Origin: Nanobdellota archaeon
GTDB lineage: Archaea > Nanobdellota > Nanobdellia > Woesearchaeales > UBA12501
NCBI GenBank assembly: GCA_018812465.1
Contig: JAHJCS010000116.1
Location: forward strand, 1-8,283
DNA: 8,283 nt
Direction of reading: 5' to 3'
Shown in pieces: positions 5,323-8,283 of this stretch (positions within the stretch are counted from its first letter, which is position 1; each line of letters begins with the position of its first letter). The translations under genes and the position numbers were made by a program. The notes beneath the pieces were generated by a model. The model was not told the origin of the DNA. It made no database searches and was given only the letters and a program-made list of their open reading frames with translations.

Positions 5323-5598
5323 TCACTTGTTTATATTCAACTTATTGTACAGCCAGACAACAATAAAAGCTCCAATAAATCCGTCAAAAAAGCCATATAC
5401 AGCTCCCAGCACTGTTCCAACAACACTTGCTGAATATCCTATGTAAAGCATTCCCCAGTCACTTACCCATTCTGCACCATATCCAATCATTGCGAATAAT
5501 GCCATCAATGCCATGACAGCTCCCCATAGAATACCAAATGCAACACCTGCCCTGACTGGTAAAGGTCCTTTTGCTTTAACAATCTCTTTCTTTGCCAT
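5323..5598 (-). CDS. Two-helix small membrane protein of the archaeal 'holin-like' type
   Basis: The 91-residue product has a short basic N-terminus (MAKKEIVKAKGPLP), a first membrane helix at about 17-40 (GVAFGILWGAVMALMALFAMIGY), a short amphipathic stretch with a conserved-looking YIGY (52-55), and a second glycine-rich helix at about 57-84 with YGFFDGFIGAF, closing with WLYNKL. Proteins of this pattern are widespread in archaeal chromosomes and are often labelled 'bacteriophage holin', without evidence that they act in lysis. Here no phage gene is nearby, so a housekeeping membrane role is more likely. The start at 5598 is fixed by GGGGTGA at 5603-5609, 4 bases before the ATG. It follows trmI after 53 bases on the same strand. 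Confidence 0.8.
   Translation of the reverse strand: MAKKEIVKAKGPLPVRAGVAFGILWGAVMALMALFAMIGYGAEWVSDWGMLYIGYSASVVGTVLGAVYGFFDGFIGAFIVVWLYNKLNINK
5329..5338 (-). promoter_or_regulatory. TATA-like box of the DUF99 gene
   Basis: The minus strand reads GAATATAAAC, 31-40 bases before ATG 5298, overlapping the last codons and spacer of the 91-residue gene. It would give a leader of roughly 5-10 bases, allowing DUF99 to be expressed independently of the cluster upstream. Confidence 0.5.
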
Positions 5599-5602
5599 TA
5601 TT

Positions 5603-5609
5603 TCACCCC
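5603..5609 (-). promoter_or_regulatory. Shine-Dalgarno of the 91-residue membrane-protein gene
   Basis: On the minus strand GGGGTGA sits 4 bases before ATG 5598 and includes the GGTGA core complementary to archaeal 16S rRNA. It decides the start and suggests translation from a longer mRNA shared with trmI. Confidence 0.65.
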
Positions 5610-5651
5610 TATAATCTAATATTTCAAAATGATATGACTAAATAACTCAAA

Positions 5652-6362
5652 TCATTCAAACCGTCTCATGAATGTGAGGAATCCTGTGTGGCCAAGCCCC
5701 CTGAAATCAGGTCTTGCTCTCTTGCCGTCGACGATCCACTCGCGCTCTATAAGCTCGACTGTCTTTAGCACAACAAATCCTGAGGCTTCATTGACAACCC
5801 TCTGCGCCTGGGTCACATGAGGAGAATAATTCACAAGGAATCCTCCTGGTTTTAAGGCATTCCGCGCATGCTCAAGAGCTCTCCAGGGCTCTGGCAAGTC
5901 CATTGTTATGACATCAGCATTCTTCTCATCAATGCCCTCATAGCAGTCTTTCTTCTTTAGGGTGATGTTCTTTAAGCCAAGTGATTTTATATTCTCCTGC
6001 ACTGCGGTTATGCTTCTGTCATCAATATCATAGGTGACCACTTTCTTTGCTATGCTCGCTATGAAGCAGGATAGTGCTCCTGATCCTGAACCCATATCAA
6101 CCACAAAGGAGGTCTTGTTTATGCCAGTCATTGTTATTATCAGGCCTACATCCTTGAAGGTTATTATCTGCGCATGCCTCTTGATCCTCTTGTAGATATC
6201 TATGAAGGAGGGTTTAATCACAGCAACTTCCTTGCCTTTGCTTGTCTTTGCCTTGTCTTTCTTCATGTCATTCTTGCTGACAAAACCATACTGAGTATGA
6301 TAGTCCTTTGTGATGTCAGCATAGAACACACTGCCTTCTCTTGTCATTAGTATTTTTTTCAT
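5652..6362 (-). CDS. trmI: tRNA (adenine-N1)-methyltransferase TrmI
   Basis: TrmI uses S-adenosylmethionine to make m1A58 in the tRNA T-loop; in some archaea it also acts on A57. The 236 residues begin with the small beta-barrel domain (KKILMTREGSVFYADITKDYHTQYG), then the Rossmann methyltransferase domain. Motif I is VDMGSGSG (88-95), the ribose-binding acidic residue is in YDIDD (D112), motif IV is DLPEPW (155-160), then LKPGGFLVNYSP. The C-terminal hallmark RPDFRGLGHTGFLTF is at 217-231. I start at ATG 6362: it gives the family N-terminus, overlaps the previous stop as ATGA, and has GGTGA 4 bases upstream. The longer frame from 6398 lies wholly inside the upstream gene. It is coupled to the surface-protein gene before it, with no evident functional link. 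Confidence 0.95.
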   Translation of the reverse strand: MKKILMTREGSVFYADITKDYHTQYGFVSKNDMKKDKAKTSKGKEVAVIKPSFIDIYKRIKRHAQIITFKDVGLIITMTGINKTSFVVDMGSGSGALSCFIASIAKKVVTYDIDDRSITAVQENIKSLGLKNITLKKKDCYEGIDEKNADVITMDLPEPWRALEHARNALKPGGFLVNYSPHVTQAQRVVNEASGFVVLKTVELIEREWIVDGKRARPDFRGLGHTGFLTFMRRFE

Positions 6363-8283
6363 TTTTTCACCAACAGGTCCACATCCCTTTTTGACCATCC
6401 TGTTTTTATAAGAGAGTCTTTGACCTGCTGCTCGCTCTTTCCTGAGCTCAGGCTCTTTGAGATATACTCCTTGACCTCATCAAATTTAGGAATCTTTTTT
6501 GCACTGCCAAGAGCCTTGTCTATTATATCAGCATCCCATCCTGATTCTGTCAGCTTTGCTTTTATGACATCATGAACTATGCCAAGCGAATGCTCATGAT
6601 TAACATAAGGCTGAAGATCACTTACCTGATGCTCCACAGCTTTCTTACCGGTTGCAATGAAATAGTAAGCGCCTGCTCCAGCACCTCCAATCAGCACAAG
6701 AGCTGCTATTGCTATGAGTATGTAAGGTAGTATGCTGGTCTTTGCCGGAGTCTTTGTTATCACAGCAGGGCCTTCGTACCTAGCAGGCTGTTCACCATCA
6801 CTTGGTTCCTGGGTGCTCTCTCCTGATACTCCTTCTCCAGTTATTTCTGTGAATGGCTCTGGCTCAAATATCTCCTGTTGAGGAGCTGTCTCAGCGCCAA
6901 ACAGACTGACCAGGAGTATTGAATAACCATCAGGGATCTCAGCCAGAGTTATGCTGATATCCATTTCTCCGTCACCATCAAGATCTACACTCTTAGACTG
7001 CCCTATGTAAAGCTCGTAATAGGTCTCATCAGTAGGTATGCTCAACTGGATATGGTCAGAATAGACTTTATTAAGTTTCATCCTATAGACCTGGCTGAAA
7101 ACCTCCAGGATTACCTCTTCTCCAGCCCTGATACTTATTGAGGTGTTATCATCAATAGTGTATCTCTTTGTCGCAAGAGCAGGTCCGCCGCTCTTAGCAC
7201 CCCCTTTCTTTCCTTCATCTGGAGGAGGGCAGGTCTCATCTATCTGTCCATTGCAGTTATCATCCCGCCCATTGCATGTTTCAGGAGTTCCTGGGCTGAC
7301 AGCAGCACTGGCATCATTGCAGTCATTGGTTGTGTAATAACCATCATCATCGTTATCAGCATATGGTAGGGTCAGCACTCCGCAGGATCCATTCAGGATA
7401 TTTGATGGACTGACAGTTGAGGAATAATAATTGCCATAAGAATCTATGCAATAATCATTGATGCTTGTATCATTCACTCCACCACCATAGAAGTTATTCA
7501 GCCAGATTGTATTGTTGGTTCCATTGATGTAAAGGTCTGATGTATTAGTGTTATTGAAAGTATTGCCAGTTATTGAAGAGAAATTAGTGTTGTTGAGCAG
7601 CACTCCTGCTATTGAATTATTGAATATTGTGCTGTTTGCTATTGTGTTGTTCAGGGAGCTTTCAAGCACTATTCCATACTGGTAATTGGAGATATTGCAG
7701 TTGATTATGGTTGTGTTGCTGAAAGCAGAGTATATTCCTATTCCATTGCCTGAGTCAGAGATAGAGCTTCCATTGCAATCTATTGTTATATTGGATGCAT
7801 TCACCTGGATAGCAGGATACAATCCGGATGGAGAGATATTGAAGCTTGTATTTGATATGATATAAGTGCTGTTAGGTTCAATAAGGTAGATTGTGTTGTT
7901 TGAGTTGTCCTCTCCGATAAGTGCCAGCGTAAGGTTGGTATACTCGCAATATGATGAATTTGAGCACACATACTCATTGTCAGGCAGGATTGTGAAAGAG
8001 GATGACATGATGTCATTGGTTGCATTGTAATAATCATCATAGGGTATTGTCATCAACCTGAAACCGGTTCCCATCATGGCTGAGACGTCCCAAGTGTATA
8101 AAGAGGGTGTTGAGTCTAAATAATTCCATGTACTTCCATTGTCTGAAGAGTAATACAGATAATATGATATATTGTTTATAGAGCTCTGCTCAGTCCAGTT
8201 TATTGCTATGCTGCCCCGGTAGCTTGCTCCCTCAGCAGGATATGTTATGTTGGCTGGACCGCAGTCACCGCCGATTGTTGTGC
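6359..8283 (-). CDS. Membrane-anchored surface protein: Ig/Kre9-like domain, NosD-like beta-helix, MopE-type repeat (5' end outside window)
   Basis: The frame is open from the right edge (first full codon 8279-8281) to TGA at 6359, 640 residues visible; the ATG at 8077 is internal, and any signal peptide lies beyond the window. In visible numbering: residues 8-98, Ig-like domain of Kre9/KNH type (ANITYPAEGASYRG, then YYLYYSSDNGSTW); about 110-300, NosD/parallel beta-helix repeats (ITIDCNGSSIS, TTIINCNIS, GIVLESSLNNT); 308-351, MopE-type acidic repeat (DNDDDGYYTTNDCND, then PETCNGRDDNCNGQIDE), likely calcium binding; about 375-465, beta domain with DLDGDGEMD (433-441), also calcium-like; an acidic Pro/Glu linker; one membrane helix at 516-542; and a cytoplasmic tail with two helical repeats, each with xxGW (564-591 and 600-640). 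More than 25 N-x-S/T sequons suggest heavy N-glycosylation. Ligand or partner is unknown. It overlaps trmI by 4 bases. Confidence 0.85.
   Translation of the reverse strand, partial: TTIGGDCGPANITYPAEGASYRGSIAINWTEQSSINNISYYLYYSSDNGSTWNYLDSTPSLYTWDVSAMMGTGFRLMTIPYDDYYNATNDIMSSSFTILPDNEYVCSNSSYCEYTNLTLALIGEDNSNNTIYLIEPNSTYIISNTSFNISPSGLYPAIQVNASNITIDCNGSSISDSGNGIGIYSAFSNTTIINCNISNYQYGIVLESSLNNTIANSTIFNNSIAGVLLNNTNFSSITGNTFNNTNTSDLYINGTNNTIWLNNFYGGGVNDTSINDYCIDSYGNYYSSTVSPSNILNGSCGVLTLPYADNDDDGYYTTNDCNDASAAVSPGTPETCNGRDDNCNGQIDETCPPPDEGKKGGAKSGGPALATKRYTIDDNTSISIRAGEEVILEVFSQVYRMKLNKVYSDHIQLSIPTDETYYELYIGQSKSVDLDGDGEMDISITLAEIPDGYSILLVSLFGAETAPQQEIFEPEPFTEITGEGVSGESTQEPSDGEQPARYEGPAVITKTPAKTSILPYILIAIAALVLIGGAGAGAYYFIATGKKAVEHQVSDLQPYVNHEHSLGIVHDVIKAKLTESGWDADIIDKALGSAKKIPKFDEVKEYISKSLSSGKSEQQVKDSLIKTGWSKRDVDLLVKK
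6367..6371 (-). promoter_or_regulatory. Shine-Dalgarno of trmI inside the preceding gene
   Basis: GGTGA on the minus strand lies 4 bases before ATG 6362, within the last codons of the surface-protein gene. Together with the ATGA stop-start overlap it indicates translational coupling and fixes the trmI start. Confidence 0.65.

Noticed and set aside
5323..5598. Prophage marker because of the 'holin' label
   Set aside because: The family is common in archaeal chromosomes and no phage structural, lysis or integration genes are nearby.
6363..6398. Longer TrmI starting at 6398
   Set aside because: The 12 extra residues lie in the coding region of the upstream gene and precede the ATGA overlap and GGTGA motif that fix the start at 6362.
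7230..7362. Copper-binding function from the MopE-like repeat
   Set aside because: The repeat is mostly Asp/Asn with paired cysteines, which fits calcium-type loops better; copper binding in MopE depends on other features not visible here.

Overview
The window reads as a stretch of archaeal chromosome. The gene set is archaeal (ABCE1/Rli1, NucS, DUF99, archaeal TrmI). Most genes that start a transcription unit have a TATA-like box about 20-30 bases before the start codon, so leaderless mRNAs are likely. Two genes inside a gene cluster instead carry a GGTGA Shine-Dalgarno motif 4 bases before ATG. The surface protein, with N-rich beta-helix, one membrane anchor and a cytosolic 'GW' helical tail, together with the small zinc-ribbon protein, resembles what I know of DPANN genomes, especially Woesearchaeota/Pacearchaeota. 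That placement is inference.

Left part (1-1334): the 3' end of a plus-strand gene meets, tail to tail, a minus-strand nucS mismatch endonuclease with a C-terminal PCNA-binding motif. Upstream of nucS lies a compact gene-free stretch of about 230 bases, more G+C-rich than its surroundings and packed with inverted repeats. It is bounded on one side by an intact tRNA-Thr(CGU) gene and on the other by a degenerate copy of that tRNA's 3' end. A 52-residue four-cysteine zinc-ribbon protein lies just upstream of the tRNA on the same strand.

Middle (1335-4737): a divergent promoter region separates the zinc-ribbon gene from an unrecognised 343-residue cytosolic protein. This protein has an HESQH (HExxH) motif and a distal DELLAF motif and is a candidate zinc metallopeptidase. 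ABCE1 follows with its own promoter; its best start is 2520, not the TTG inside the previous gene. After ABCE1 comes a short gene of no known family whose reading frame is cut by one in-frame amber codon.

Right part (4738-8283, all minus strand): a large surface protein continues past the right edge. It runs Ig/Kre9-like domain, NosD-like beta-helix, MopE-type acidic repeat, membrane helix and cytoplasmic helical repeats. It overlaps by 4 bases the tRNA m1A methyltransferase TrmI. Then come a two-helix membrane protein of the archaeal 'holin' type and DUF99, an RNase H-fold protein related to endonuclease V.

Most of the window is housekeeping: ribosome recycling (ABCE1), tRNA and tRNA modification (tRNA-Thr, TrmI), and nucleic-acid repair or processing (NucS, DUF99). 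The items most worth a second look are the HExxH orphan, the amber-split gene, and the hairpin cassette between a tRNA and its 3'-end copy.
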